Positions 8,348 through 16,618 of a stretch of 64,000 nucleotides of DNA are shown piece after piece (position 1 is the first letter of the stretch; the number at the start of each line of letters is the position of its first letter). The position numbers were made by a program, and so were the translations under genes. The stretch comes from Rhodobacteraceae bacterium UBA6796. Its GTDB lineage: Bacteria; Pseudomonadota; Alphaproteobacteria; Rhodobacterales; Rhodobacteraceae. The stretch lies in contig DKFM01000020.1 of NCBI GenBank assembly GCA_002452815.1, positions 62,001-126,000 on the forward strand, in the 5' to 3' direction. Under the pieces are notes generated by a model that searched no databases, was not told the origin of the DNA, and saw nothing but the letters and a program-made list of their open reading frames with translations.

Positions 8348-10143
8348 GCGCCCTCCTTGACCCGCGCGGGTTCCGGTGCGGCGCGCAGATCCACGGTGAA
8401 GACCGCGCCGCCATCCGGGGCGTTGGCCCCGCTCAGCGTGCCGCCGAACCCCTGCACCAGCCCATAGGAAATCGACAGGCCCAATCCAAGCCCCTCTTCG
8501 CTGCCGACTTCCTTTGTCGAATAGAACGGGTCGAAGATGCGCGAGGGATCGGCGATGCCCGGCCCGGTATCGCGAATGCTCAGCCGGGTATGGCCCGGGG
8601 CGCCGGGCGCGATGCGGATGGTGATGCGGCGCGGCGCGCCCGCGGGCAATTCCTCCATCGCCTCGATCGCGTTCGACAGCAGGTTGACGGTGACTTGGCT
8701 CAGCCGCACCTCGCCGCCCATCACGATGGCGGGCGCGGTGGGGCGTTGCCAGTCGACATGCACGCCCGCGCGCGCCATCCGCCCCGCCATCAGTTCCAGC
8801 GCACCTTCCACCACCGCGGCCAGACCCACGCGCGTTGCCGGCTCGCTTTCCGAGCGGGCAAAGGCGCGCAGGTTCTTGATGATCCGCCCCATCCGCCGCG
8901 CCATGTCGGAAATCCGCGCCAGCGTCTGACCCGCCGCCTGCACCTGACCGCGTTCCAGCAGCAGTTCGGCATTCTCGGCAAAGGACCGGATCGCCATAAG
9001 TGGCTGGTTCAGCTCGTGGCTGATGCCCGCCGACATCTGCCCCAGCGCCGACAGCTTGCCCGCCTGCACCAGTTCAGCCTGGGTGCGCGTCAACTGATCG
9101 TTGGCCGCTTGCAGTTCGGCGGTCCGTTCGGCCACCCGCACCTCCAGCGCGGCATTGGCGCGGGCCTCGGCGGCCAGTTGGTCGGCCAGCGCCCGGCGGC
9201 GTTCGGCCAGCGCCAGGATCACCGCGCCGAACCCCAGCAGCGCCAGCGCCACCGACAACGCCTGCGCCCGCGCCGTGCGCAACACCGCCCCCGCATCCCC
9301 CAGCGCGTGGCCGGTCAACCCGATCACCGGCAGATCCTTGGTCACCTGCAGCGCCAGATCGGGCAGATAGCCGCCGCCCGCCATCAGCGCCTGCCCCGCC
9401 AGCATGGTCTTGCGCGGTGCAGGCGCGGGCGTCAGATGACCCGCCGGATAACTGCCCGGATCGGGACGGCCGCCGGGGCTGACCTGCAACACCATCTCGG
9501 AACGGTTGGCAATGAACTGCACCCCTCCGGCATCGGTGAACCAGACCGGCACCGGATCACCGCGCCCCGGGGCCTCAACCCGGTCGACATCGAAACTCAG
9601 CACGACGATCCCCGCGACCGGGCCGCCGCTGGAAAAAACCGGCGCGGCATAGCGATAGAACCGCCGCCCCGTGACCGGGTTGACGCCGTGATGCGCGCCC
9701 GTCGCCCCCTGTGCCGCGCGCAGCAGATCGGGGGCGGCAGGCAGGAAGGCAGGCGCCTCCTCGGGACCGGCCAGAACACGCCCGCCGGGGCTGAGCAGCA
9801 TCAGATCCTGCGCCCCGGCCCGGTCGGCCATGCGCTGCAGAACCGCGGCCACGGCCCCGGGCGTCTTGGCGCCCTCGCCGCGGGCCAGGTCCATCACATA
9901 GGGATGCTCGGCCGCCAGCACGGCCACCTCGCGGAACTGTACCACGGCCGAGGTCAGCCGGTCTGCGGCCAGCCGCAGGTCGGCCTCGGCCCGGGTCTGC
10001 AACTGCGCCAGACCCGACCGCGCCGAGACCTGCCAGACCAGCACCGACACCCAGACGACCGCCCCCAGCGCCAGCGCCAGCACCATCAGCCGCCGGATGA
10101 TCGGCTCGGGGCGGCGCAAGGCGGGTTCAGGGCGCAACGGCAT
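8344..10143 (-). CDS. dctB: Sensor histidine kinase of the dicarboxylate uptake system
   Basis: 599-residue membrane kinase. Two transmembrane segments (about 17-38 and 293-313) flank a periplasmic sensor domain of about 255 residues; then a coiled coil (ERRRALADQL to AELQAAND), the H box SALGQMSAGISHELNQPLMA with H376, and the ATPase boxes NLLSNAIEAME, DTGPGI and GLGLGLSISYGL. The conserved phenylalanine before the H box region and the NQPL sequence are typical of DctB. Start MPLRPEPALRR at 10143 is chosen because longer frames run back through the GNAT gene; it overlaps that gene by 17 bases. Confidence 0.92.
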   Translation of the reverse strand: MPLRPEPALRRPEPIIRRLMVLALALGAVVWVSVLVWQVSARSGLAQLQTRAEADLRLAADRLTSAVVQFREVAVLAAEHPYVMDLARGEGAKTPGAVAAVLQRMADRAGAQDLMLLSPGGRVLAGPEEAPAFLPAAPDLLRAAQGATGAHHGVNPVTGRRFYRYAAPVFSSGGPVAGIVVLSFDVDRVEAPGRGDPVPVWFTDAGGVQFIANRSEMVLQVSPGGRPDPGSYPAGHLTPAPAPRKTMLAGQALMAGGGYLPDLALQVTKDLPVIGLTGHALGDAGAVLRTARAQALSVALALLGFGAVILALAERRRALADQLAAEARANAALEVRVAERTAELQAANDQLTRTQAELVQAGKLSALGQMSAGISHELNQPLMAIRSFAENAELLLERGQVQAAGQTLARISDMARRMGRIIKNLRAFARSESEPATRVGLAAVVEGALELMAGRMARAGVHVDWQRPTAPAIVMGGEVRLSQVTVNLLSNAIEAMEELPAGAPRRITIRIAPGAPGHTRLSIRDTGPGIADPSRIFDPFYSTKEVGSEEGLGLGLSISYGLVQGFGGTLSGANAPDGGAVFTVDLRAAPEPARVKEGA

Positions 10144-10582
10144 AAAGGATGAACCCCGAAGCCGGCGCGTAACTGTCATAAAGCACACGCGCGGCGGCAT
10201 TGCCTTCATGCGTCAGCCAGCGCACCGAGGGATAGCCCCCTTCCCGCGCAAAGGCCCGCACCCGGTCGATCAGCGCGCGCCCGACCCCCATGCCCCGGGC
10301 CTCGGGCAAGGTGAACAGGTCGGACAGATAGACCACCATCCCCCCCGACAGCGAACGATGCATCAGCTGATACTGCACCAGCCCCAGCGCCCGCCCCGCG
10401 CCATCGCGAGCGATTTCCGCATGAAACGGTTCATCCGGGTCGCAGATCCAGTCCCAGACCTGCGCCTCGGCGGGGGCGGGATCGACCTTGTAGAACGCGG
10501 CATAGCCTGCAAACAGCGCGGCCCATTCGGCACGCTGATCGGCATTGACGGGGGTGATGCTCAGATCGGCAGGCTGGGTCAT
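10127..10582 (-). CDS. GNAT-family N-acetyltransferase
   Basis: 151-residue GCN5-related acetyltransferase using acetyl-CoA. The CoA-binding segment LFTLPEARGMGVGRALIDRV (about 92-111) fits the R/Q-x-x-G-x-G/A pattern, and EGNAAARVLYDSY is the C-terminal motif. The acceptor is not predictable. Start at 10582 is preceded by GGAGAC on the minus strand. It is the first gene of the dctB-dctD unit and overlaps dctB slightly, but no functional link to transport is obvious. Divergent from the P450 gene. Confidence 0.88.
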   Translation of the reverse strand: MTQPADLSITPVNADQRAEWAALFAGYAAFYKVDPAPAEAQVWDWICDPDEPFHAEIARDGAGRALGLVQYQLMHRSLSGGMVVYLSDLFTLPEARGMGVGRALIDRVRAFAREGGYPSVRWLTHEGNAAARVLYDSYAPASGFILYAVAP

Positions 10583-10688
10583 GATGTCTCCTTTCCTCCT
10601 TGGTCGCCCGGCGCGTGCACGAAATCAAGCGTCCGCCTTGTCATTCCCTGCCCGATCCGCGCATCTTGGCACAGTTTACGGAGCCAGA

Positions 10689-11870
10689 ATGATCAGCCTG
10701 AGCCAATCCCCCCTCGACCCCGCCTTCGTGCAAAACCCCTATCCGTTCTACGACAGGGTGCGGGCAACGGGCGCATTCGTGCATTGGGCGGACTACGACC
10801 TGCCCGTCACCGCACGCGCGACGGTGGTCGGCGCAGCCCTGCGCGACCGGCGGCTGGGGCGCGAGGCCCCGCCCGAATGTGCCCCACCGATCCCGCCGCA
10901 TCTGGCGCCCTTCTATGCCGTCGAGGCGCATTCGATGCTGGAGCTGGACGGCCCGCGCCACGCCCGCCTGCGCCGACTGGTGCTGCACGCCTTCACAACG
11001 GGCCGGATCGCGCGGCTGGCCCCGGACATCGAGGCGCTGGCGCATCAGCTGATCGACCGGATGCCGCCCGGCGGCGGCGATCTGCTCGATGCCTTCGCAC
11101 GCCCCCTGCCCGTCATCCTTATCGCGCGCCTTCTGGGCGTGCCCGAAGCGGCCGCGCCCGATCTGCTGGCCTGGTCGAACGCCATGGTCGGGATGTATCA
11201 GGCGGGGCGCAGCCCTGAAACCGAGGCGGCCGCCGTGCGCGCCACCGAGGCCTTCGTGGCTTTCCTGCACGATCATGTCGCCCGCAAACGCCGTGCGCCG
11301 GCCGACGACCTGATCTCGCATCTGATCGCCGCCGAAGAGGCGGGCACCCATCTGAGCCCCGACGAGCTGATCGCCACCTGCATCCTGCTGCTCAACGCCG
11401 GGCACGAGGCCACCGTCCACACCATCGGCAATGGCGTGAAGACGCTGCTGGAAACCGGGACCGGCGGCGATTGGCTGACCCCCGCGCGCATCGAGGGCAC
11501 GGTCGAGGAAATTCTGCGCGCCGACCCGCCACTGCATCTGTTCACCCGCTGGGTCTATGAAGAGATCGAGCTGGCCGGACACAGCTTCCGGCGTGGCGAT
11601 CGGATCGGCTTGTTGCTGGCAGGCGCCAACCGCGACCCGGGCCCCTGGGAAGACCCCGCCGCGTTCCGGCCCGGCCGCCCGGTGCAGACCAATTTCGCCT
11701 TCGGCGCAGGCGCGCATTTCTGCATCGGCGCGCCGCTGGCCCGGCTGGAGCTGACCACCGCGCTGCCGGTGCTGTTCAAACGGCTGCCCGATCTGCGGCT
11801 GGCCGAAGCGCCCCGCTATGCCAACCTCTATCACTTCCACGGGCTGGAACGGCTGATGGTGAGCTACTAA
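10689..11870 (+). CDS. Cytochrome P450
   Basis: 393-residue soluble bacterial P450. The heme loop FAFGAGAHFCIGAPLAR gives the cysteine ligand in F-G-x-G-x-H-x-C-x-G, and ExxR is present in EEILR. The I-helix reads LLNAGHEATVH: the first of the usual paired threonines is alanine (A-G-H-E-A-T), so the oxygen-activation threonine is shifted or contributed by the second position. ATG at 10689 matches the usual N-terminus of short class I P450s. No ferredoxin partner is adjacent. Substrate unknown. It converges on the Lrp gene across an inverted repeat. Confidence 0.94.
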   Translation: MISLSQSPLDPAFVQNPYPFYDRVRATGAFVHWADYDLPVTARATVVGAALRDRRLGREAPPECAPPIPPHLAPFYAVEAHSMLELDGPRHARLRRLVLHAFTTGRIARLAPDIEALAHQLIDRMPPGGGDLLDAFARPLPVILIARLLGVPEAAAPDLLAWSNAMVGMYQAGRSPETEAAAVRATEAFVAFLHDHVARKRRAPADDLISHLIAAEEAGTHLSPDELIATCILLLNAGHEATVHTIGNGVKTLLETGTGGDWLTPARIEGTVEEILRADPPLHLFTRWVYEEIELAGHSFRRGDRIGLLLAGANRDPGPWEDPAAFRPGRPVQTNFAFGAGAHFCIGAPLARLELTTALPVLFKRLPDLRLAEAPRYANLYHFHGLERLMVSY

Positions 11871-11904
11871 GGGGGCGCTGCCCCCTCTTGGCTGCGCCAA
11901 TTCA

Positions 11905-11967
11905 CCCCCGGGATATTTTTGCCAACGTGAAAGAGCGCTTTCATCTTGGCACAAATATCCCGGGGGG
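11905..11967. repeat. Dispersed inverted repeat copy 2
   Basis: Left arm CCCCCGGGATATTTTTGCCA then ACGTGAAA (11905-11932), 7-base centre, right arm TTCATCTTGGCACAAATATC then CCGGGGG. Outside it are two further GC palindromes of the type GGGGGCGCTGCCCCCT (about 11871-11886 and 11980-11996). It lies between the convergent P450 and Lrp genes, where it could terminate both. Confidence 0.88.
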
Positions 11968-12003
11968 AGGCCGCAGGCCGGGGGGCAGCGCCCCCTTTGG
12001 CGC

Positions 12004-12465
12004 TTACAAGGGCAGCAGAGTGGTGGATTTGATTTCCTCCATGCTCAGCAGCGCGGTCACGTTGTGGATCTTCACCTCTGAAATCAGCGCCTGATAGAAT
12101 TGGTCATAGGCGCGCGCGTTCTTCACCCGCACCTTCAGGATATAGTCGATGTCGCCCGCCAGCCGGTGCGCCTCCAGCACCTCGGGGCGCGCGCGCAGGG
12201 TTTCCAGAAACCGGCGCTGCCAGTCGGATTCATGCTCGGACGTGCGGATCAGCACAAAGAAGCAGGCCTCCAGCCCCAGCGCCTCGGCATCCAGCAGAAC
12301 GGTCTGCCGCCCGATCACACCCAGATCCTTCATCTTGCGGATTCGGTTCCAGACCGGGGTTTTCGAGCTGCCGACCTTGCGCGCGATCTCGTCGAGCGAC
12401 TGGCTGGCGTCCTCCTGCAGCTGGGAGAGGATTTTGCGATCCATATCATCAAGCCGGACAGCCAT
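12004..12465 (-). CDS. Lrp/AsnC-family transcriptional regulator
   Basis: 153-residue regulator: N-terminal helix-turn-helix (LDDMDRKILSQLQ to TPVWNRIRKMKDLG, residues 5-45) followed by the RAM ligand-binding domain (VRPEVLEAHRLAGDIDYILKV pattern around 90-115). Start MAVRLDDMD at 12465 is the normal Lrp N-terminus. It is divergent from the sulfate assimilation operon with 133 bases between starts, so it is the likely regulator of that operon, perhaps sensing cysteine or another sulfur amino acid; this is inference from position. Confidence 0.92.
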   Translation of the reverse strand: MAVRLDDMDRKILSQLQEDASQSLDEIARKVGSSKTPVWNRIRKMKDLGVIGRQTVLLDAEALGLEACFFVLIRTSEHESDWQRRFLETLRARPEVLEAHRLAGDIDYILKVRVKNARAYDQFYQALISEVKIHNVTALLSMEEIKSTTLLPL

Positions 12466-12480
12466 TCGGTTTTCCTTCGT

Positions 12481-12574
12481 TTTCCGGGAAACATGCGTCA
12501 AGACCAGCCCAATATGAAACATTGTTCCTTATTCGCAAGGGGGAATGGCGATATGGCGGGAAAATTTCCTATAT
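12481..12574. promoter_or_regulatory. Operator/promoter block between the Lrp gene and cobA
   Basis: Contains TTTCCGGGAAA (12481-12491) and GGAAAATTTCC (12559-12569), two short dyads built from TTTCC/GGAAA, and the sequence AATTTCCTATAT (12563-12574) also found before the DUF59 gene. Spacing of about 78 bases between dyads would suit a multimeric Lrp-type protein. The role is inferred. Confidence 0.45.
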
Positions 12575-12598
12575 TGGACGCAGAAAAACAGGTGTGCG

Positions 12599-13378
12599 AT
12601 GTCCCGTTCTATTTCCTTTCCGACCCCTCAGACCGGCCATGTGACCCTTGCGGGCGCGGGTCCCGGCGACCCCGACCTGCTGACCCTGGCGGTGGCGCGG
12701 GCGCTGGCCGAGGCCGATGTGATCCTGCACGACCGTCTGGTCAGCGCCGACGTTCTGGCCCTGGCCGGCCCCGACGCGCTGGTGATCGAGACCGGCAAGG
12801 CGGGCTTCGGCCCGGGCATCGCACAAGAGGACATCTCGGCGCTGATGGTGGCTTTCGCGCGGGCAGGCCGCGCCGTGCTGCGGCTCAAGTCGGGCGATGC
12901 GGCGATCTTCGGGCGGCTGGACGAGGAGCTGGACGCGCTGGATGCCGCGGGGATCGGTTTCACCGTGCTGCCCGGGATCACCGCCGCCTCGGCCGCCGCT
13001 GCAGCACTAGGGCAGAGCCTGACTGCGCGCGGGCGCAATTCCGAACTGCGCATCCTGACCGGCCATGACGTCGCAGGCTTTGCCGAGGCCGACTGGCAGG
13101 CGCTGGCCCGCCCCGGCGCGGTTGCCGCAATCTATATGGGCAAGCGCGCGGCGCGTTTCGTGCAGGGCCGGCTGATGATGCATGGCGCCGCCGCCGACAC
13201 CCCCGTGACGCTGGTCGAAAACGCCAGCCGCGCCGATCAGGCCATCCATGCCGGCACGCTGGCCACCCTGCCGCAGACCGCCGCCTGTCTGTCCGGCCCA
13301 GCCGTCATCCTGCTGGGTCTGACCCCGCGCCAGACCGCCCGCCTGCCCCTGTCTTTGCCCCTGGAGGCCCGCTCATGA
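12599..13378 (+). CDS. cobA: Uroporphyrinogen-III C-methyltransferase (siroheme branch)
   Basis: 259-residue SAM-dependent methyltransferase making precorrin-2, the first step to the siroheme used by CysI encoded two genes downstream. The family loop GAGPGDPDLLTL is near the N-terminus, then DRLVSADVL, KSGDAAIFGR, PGITAASAAAAALG and YMGKRAA. It has only the methyltransferase domain, not the dehydrogenase/chelatase part of enteric CysG, so the later steps must be encoded elsewhere. Stop and next start overlap as ATGA. Confidence 0.93.
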   Translation: MSRSISFPTPQTGHVTLAGAGPGDPDLLTLAVARALAEADVILHDRLVSADVLALAGPDALVIETGKAGFGPGIAQEDISALMVAFARAGRAVLRLKSGDAAIFGRLDEELDALDAAGIGFTVLPGITAASAAAAALGQSLTARGRNSELRILTGHDVAGFAEADWQALARPGAVAAIYMGKRAARFVQGRLMMHGAAADTPVTLVENASRADQAIHAGTLATLPQTAACLSGPAVILLGLTPRQTARLPLSLPLEARS

Positions 13379-13680
13379 GCCGAAAATTCACCCCGAAAGT
13401 CGTGACCGCCAATGATCTGCGCGCGGGCGACGTGATCTATCTGACCGCCGCTGGCCAATGGTCGCGCAACCATTCCGAGGCCGAGTTGCTGGAAGACGAA
13501 GCGATCGCCGAGTTGCGCCTGCTGTCAGCAATGGGTCAGGGCGACCGCGTCGTCGGCCCCTATCTGGCCGAGGCGAAGGCCGGTCCGAACGGCCCCGAGC
13601 CCGTCCATTTCCGCGAGGCGTTCCGCACCCGCGGCCCATCGAACTATGCCCACGGCAAACAGGAGGTCGCCCATGTATAA
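13375..13680 (+). CDS. DUF2849 family protein of the sulfite reductase operon
   Basis: 101-residue small cytoplasmic protein, recognised as DUF2849 by its size, the start MSRKFTPKVVTANDLRAGDV and its fixed place between cobA and cysI in alphaproteobacteria. The sequence WSRNHSEAELLEDEAIAE is acidic. The function is unknown; a helper role in assimilatory sulfite reduction is suggested by context only. It overlaps cobA by 4 bases and cysI by 8 bases. Confidence 0.85.
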   Translation: MSRKFTPKVVTANDLRAGDVIYLTAAGQWSRNHSEAELLEDEAIAELRLLSAMGQGDRVVGPYLAEAKAGPNGPEPVHFREAFRTRGPSNYAHGKQEVAHV

Positions 13681-15337
13681 CTACAGCGATTTCGACGAGG
13701 CCTTCGTGCGCGCCCGCGCCGCGCAGTTCCGCGCGCAGGTCGAACGGCGGCTGGACGGAAGCCTGACGGAAGATGAATTCCGTCCACTGCGGCTGATGAA
13801 CGGGCTCTATCTGCAGCTGCACGCCTATATGCTGCGCGTGGCGATCCCCTATGGCACGCTGCGCGCCGATCAGATGCGCCAGCTGGCGATGATCGCCGAG
13901 CGGTGGGACAAGGGCTATGGCCATTTCACCACCCGGCAGAACATCCAGTTCAACTGGCCCAAACTGACCGATGTGCCCGATATCATCGACGCGCTGGCCG
14001 ATGTGCAGATGCATGCGATCCAGACCTCAGGGAACTGCATCCGCAACGTGACCGCCGATCATTTTGCGGGCGCCGCCGCCGATGAGGTGGCCGATCCCCG
14101 CCCCGTGGCCGAGCTGATCCGGCAATGGTCGAGCGATCATGCCGAATTCCAGTTCCTGCCGCGCAAGTTCAAGATCGCGATCACCGGGGCTGCGGCCGAC
14201 CGCGCGGTGATCCGCGCCCATGACATCGGGCTGCAGATCGTGCGTCAGGATGGCGAGATCGGCTTCAAGGTGCTGGTCGGCGGTGGCCTTGGCCGCACGC
14301 CGATGCTGGGTCAGGTGATCCGCGATTTCCTGCCGCAGGCCGATCTGCTGCCCTATCTGGAGGCGGTGGTTTCCACCTACAACCTGTTGGGCCGGCGCGA
14401 CAACAAATACAAGGCACGCATCAAGATCACCGTTTTCGAGAACGGGATCGAGGCCTTCCGCGCCGCCACCGAAGAAGAATTCGCCCGCATCCGCCCGCAG
14501 TTCACCGGCGTCGATCAGGCGCTGCTGGCGGGGATCGCGGCGCAGTTCGCGCCGCCCGCCTTCGTGGCAAAGCCGGTCGATTTCTATGAAAAATCATTGG
14601 CGGTCGACCCGCTGTTCGCCGCCTGGGCCGGGCAGAACCTGACCGCACACAAGCGCGCCGACCATGCCATCGTCACGATCTCGATCAAGGCGCATGGCCA
14701 GACCCCGGGCGATGCCAGCGCCGATCAGATGCGGCTGATGGCCGATCTGGCCGAGCGTTATGGCTATGGCGAGCTGCGCATCAGCCACGAGCAGAACGTG
14801 ATCTTGCCGCATGTCGCACGCGCCGATCTGCCCAGCGTTCATGCCGAACTGCTGCGCGCGGGGCTGGCCACGGCCAATGTGGGCCTGCTGTCGGATATCA
14901 TCGCCTGCCCCGGGATGGATTATTGCGCGCTGGCCACCGCCCGCTCGATCCCTGTCGCGCAGGAGCTGGCCACGCATTTTCAGGCGCTCGGGCTGGAACA
15001 GGAAATCGGTGCGCTGAAGATCAAGATTTCAGGCTGCATCAATGCCTGCGGGCATCATCATGTCGGCCATATCGGCATTCTGGGGCTGGATCGCGCAGGT
15101 GTGGAAAACTATCAGATCACGCTGGGCGGGGACGGCACCGAAACCGCCGCCATCGGCGAGCGGGCGGGCCCCGGTTTTGCCTATGACGAGGTCGTGCCCG
15201 CGATCGAACGCATCCTGCGCGCCTATCTGGACCTGCGCGCCGACCGGCAAGAGACCTTCCTGCAGGCCTATCGCCGCCTTGGCGCGCAGCCGTTCAAGAC
15301 CGCACTTTATGGCGAAGGGGCGCGTGATGCTGCCTGA
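13673..15337 (+). CDS. cysI: Assimilatory sulfite/nitrite reductase hemoprotein
   Basis: 554-residue siroheme/4Fe-4S reductase carrying out six-electron reduction of sulfite to sulfide. The cluster-siroheme cysteines are C412 and C418 (IACPGMDYC) and C455 and C459 (SGCINACGHH), the diagnostic C-x5-C...C-x3-C. The substrate arginine/lysine region shows GHFTTRQNIQFNW and TSGNCIRNV. No flavoprotein CysJ is nearby; electrons probably come from ferredoxin and the fpr gene downstream. Start ATG at 13673 sits behind an AGGAGG inside the preceding gene. Confidence 0.94.
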   Translation: MYNYSDFDEAFVRARAAQFRAQVERRLDGSLTEDEFRPLRLMNGLYLQLHAYMLRVAIPYGTLRADQMRQLAMIAERWDKGYGHFTTRQNIQFNWPKLTDVPDIIDALADVQMHAIQTSGNCIRNVTADHFAGAAADEVADPRPVAELIRQWSSDHAEFQFLPRKFKIAITGAAADRAVIRAHDIGLQIVRQDGEIGFKVLVGGGLGRTPMLGQVIRDFLPQADLLPYLEAVVSTYNLLGRRDNKYKARIKITVFENGIEAFRAATEEEFARIRPQFTGVDQALLAGIAAQFAPPAFVAKPVDFYEKSLAVDPLFAAWAGQNLTAHKRADHAIVTISIKAHGQTPGDASADQMRLMADLAERYGYGELRISHEQNVILPHVARADLPSVHAELLRAGLATANVGLLSDIIACPGMDYCALATARSIPVAQELATHFQALGLEQEIGALKIKISGCINACGHHHVGHIGILGLDRAGVENYQITLGGDGTETAAIGERAGPGFAYDEVVPAIERILRAYLDLRADRQETFLQAYRRLGAQPFKTALYGEGARDAA

Positions 15338-16100
15338 CATCGGACTCCGCGTTGCGGCGCTCAATGACCGCTACCGCCATCATGCGGCGGTGTCGGTCAT
15401 GGAAAAGGCGTTGAAAGACCCCGACACCGGCGAGGTGGCGCTCGTCAGCTCGTTCGGGGCGGAATCGGTCGTGCTGCTGCATATGGTGTCAGTGATCGCG
15501 CCGGGCACGCCGGTGCTGTTCATCGACACGCTGATGCTGTTCGAGGAAACCCTGCAATATCAGCGCGATGTGGCGGCGAAACTGGGGCTGACGGATGTGC
15601 GCGTCATCACCGCCACCGAGGCGGCGCTGAAGCTCGACGATCCCGACGGCACGCTGCACCAGTTCAACACCGACGCCTGCTGCACCCTGCGCAAGACGGT
15701 GCCGCTGGAACAGGCGCTGTCGGGGTTCGACGCCTGGATCACCGGGCGCAAGCGCTATCAGGGGGCCACGCGCCAGACCATCGACTTCTTCGAGGTCGAG
15801 ACGGACCGGCGCATGAAGATCAACCCGCTGGCGCATTGGGGCCGCGAGGATCTGGAAGAATACATGGTCCAGAACCGCCTGCCCCGGCACCCGCTGGTGG
15901 CCAAGGGCTACCCTTCGATCGGCTGCGCGCCCTGCACCAGCCCGGTGAAACCCGGCGAAGACCCGCGCGCGGGCCGCTGGCGCAATTCGGCGAAAACCGA
16001 ATGCGGCATCCATTTCATCGGCGGCAAGGCCGTGCGCGGACAGACCGCGCCTGCGGACGCGCCCGCCCAAGACACCGCAAACACGGAGAAAGTGGCATGA
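15327..16100 (+). CDS. cysH: Phosphoadenylyl/adenylyl-sulfate reductase
   Basis: 257-residue thioredoxin-dependent reductase producing sulfite for CysI. SSFGAESVVLLH is the PP-loop. The cysteine pattern DACCTLRK plus GCAPCTSP and the catalytic ECGIH is the CC...CxxC set of 4Fe-4S APS reductases, which enteric PAPS reductases lack; the likely substrate is therefore APS. Start ATG at 15327 overlaps cysI by 11 bases. The Ala/Pro-rich tail after GGKAVRGQT is not conserved in the family as far as I know. Confidence 0.94.
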   Translation: MLPDIGLRVAALNDRYRHHAAVSVMEKALKDPDTGEVALVSSFGAESVVLLHMVSVIAPGTPVLFIDTLMLFEETLQYQRDVAAKLGLTDVRVITATEAALKLDDPDGTLHQFNTDACCTLRKTVPLEQALSGFDAWITGRKRYQGATRQTIDFFEVETDRRMKINPLAHWGREDLEEYMVQNRLPRHPLVAKGYPSIGCAPCTSPVKPGEDPRAGRWRNSAKTECGIHFIGGKAVRGQTAPADAPAQDTANTEKVA

Positions 16101-16468
16101 GCGTGATCGTGCGCGACGACGGCTTCCACGCCGAGGATTTCACCGGCACCCCGGTCGATCTGGCCCCCGACACCGCCCCCGATCAGCTGGCGCAGCTGAC
16201 CTCGGGTGCGGATCTGGTGCGCATCGCCTTCCCGGCGTTTTCGGACGGGCGCGGCTTTACGCTGGCGCGCCGGCTGCGCGATCTGGGCTATGCCGGGCGG
16301 CTGCGTGCCGCAGGTCATGTGATCGCCGACCAATACGCGATGGCGCGGCGCTCGGGCTTTGACGAGGTGGAAATCAGTGCCGATCTGGCCGCGCGCCAGC
16401 CCGCCGCGCAATGGGCCGCCCGCGCCGACTGGGCCGCAGGCGACTATCGCGCCCGCATGAAAGGCTGA
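16097..16468 (+). CDS. DUF934 family protein of the sulfur assimilation operon
   Basis: 123-residue protein, matched to DUF934 by FPAFSDGRGFTLARRLRDLGY and GHVIADQYAMARRSGFDEVE and by its usual partner cysH. It is commonly annotated as an accessory of assimilatory sulfite reduction; the biochemical role is unknown. It overlaps cysH by ATGA and is the last gene of the cobA-to-DUF934 operon. No terminator is obvious immediately after it. Confidence 0.88.
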   Translation: MSVIVRDDGFHAEDFTGTPVDLAPDTAPDQLAQLTSGADLVRIAFPAFSDGRGFTLARRLRDLGYAGRLRAAGHVIADQYAMARRSGFDEVEISADLAARQPAAQWAARADWAAGDYRARMKG

Positions 16469-16484
16469 GTTTGCTATTCCCGCC

Positions 16485-16492
16485 TTAACCAT
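16485..16492 (+). promoter_or_regulatory. TTAACCAT, CtrA-type half site upstream of fpr
   Basis: TTAACCAT matches the short CtrA recognition octamer described in Caulobacter. There is no second TTAA at the canonical 7-base spacing, so this is only a weak candidate. It lies 127 bases before the fpr start. Confidence 0.2.
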
Positions 16493-16521
16493 TCCGCCGT
16501 ACAAGACTGCGGAGCGCCGAC

Positions 16522-16535
16522 TTGAGCCAAATCAA
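16522..16535 (+). promoter_or_regulatory. FNR-type box upstream of fpr
   Basis: TTGAG-CCAA-ATCAA: TTGA-N6-TCAA with one mismatch to the TTGAT-N4-ATCAA consensus of FNR/FnrL. Centred 90 bases before the GTG start of fpr. Suggests oxygen-responsive control of ferredoxin-NADP reductase; not tested. Confidence 0.55.
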
Positions 16536-16618
16536 GGCAGGGCCTCGCAGCTTAGAGGTATCTGCGGCATATGTTTGCCCGCCCCCGTTTTTTGGGGCCC
16601 CAGAAAAATGAGACCGAC

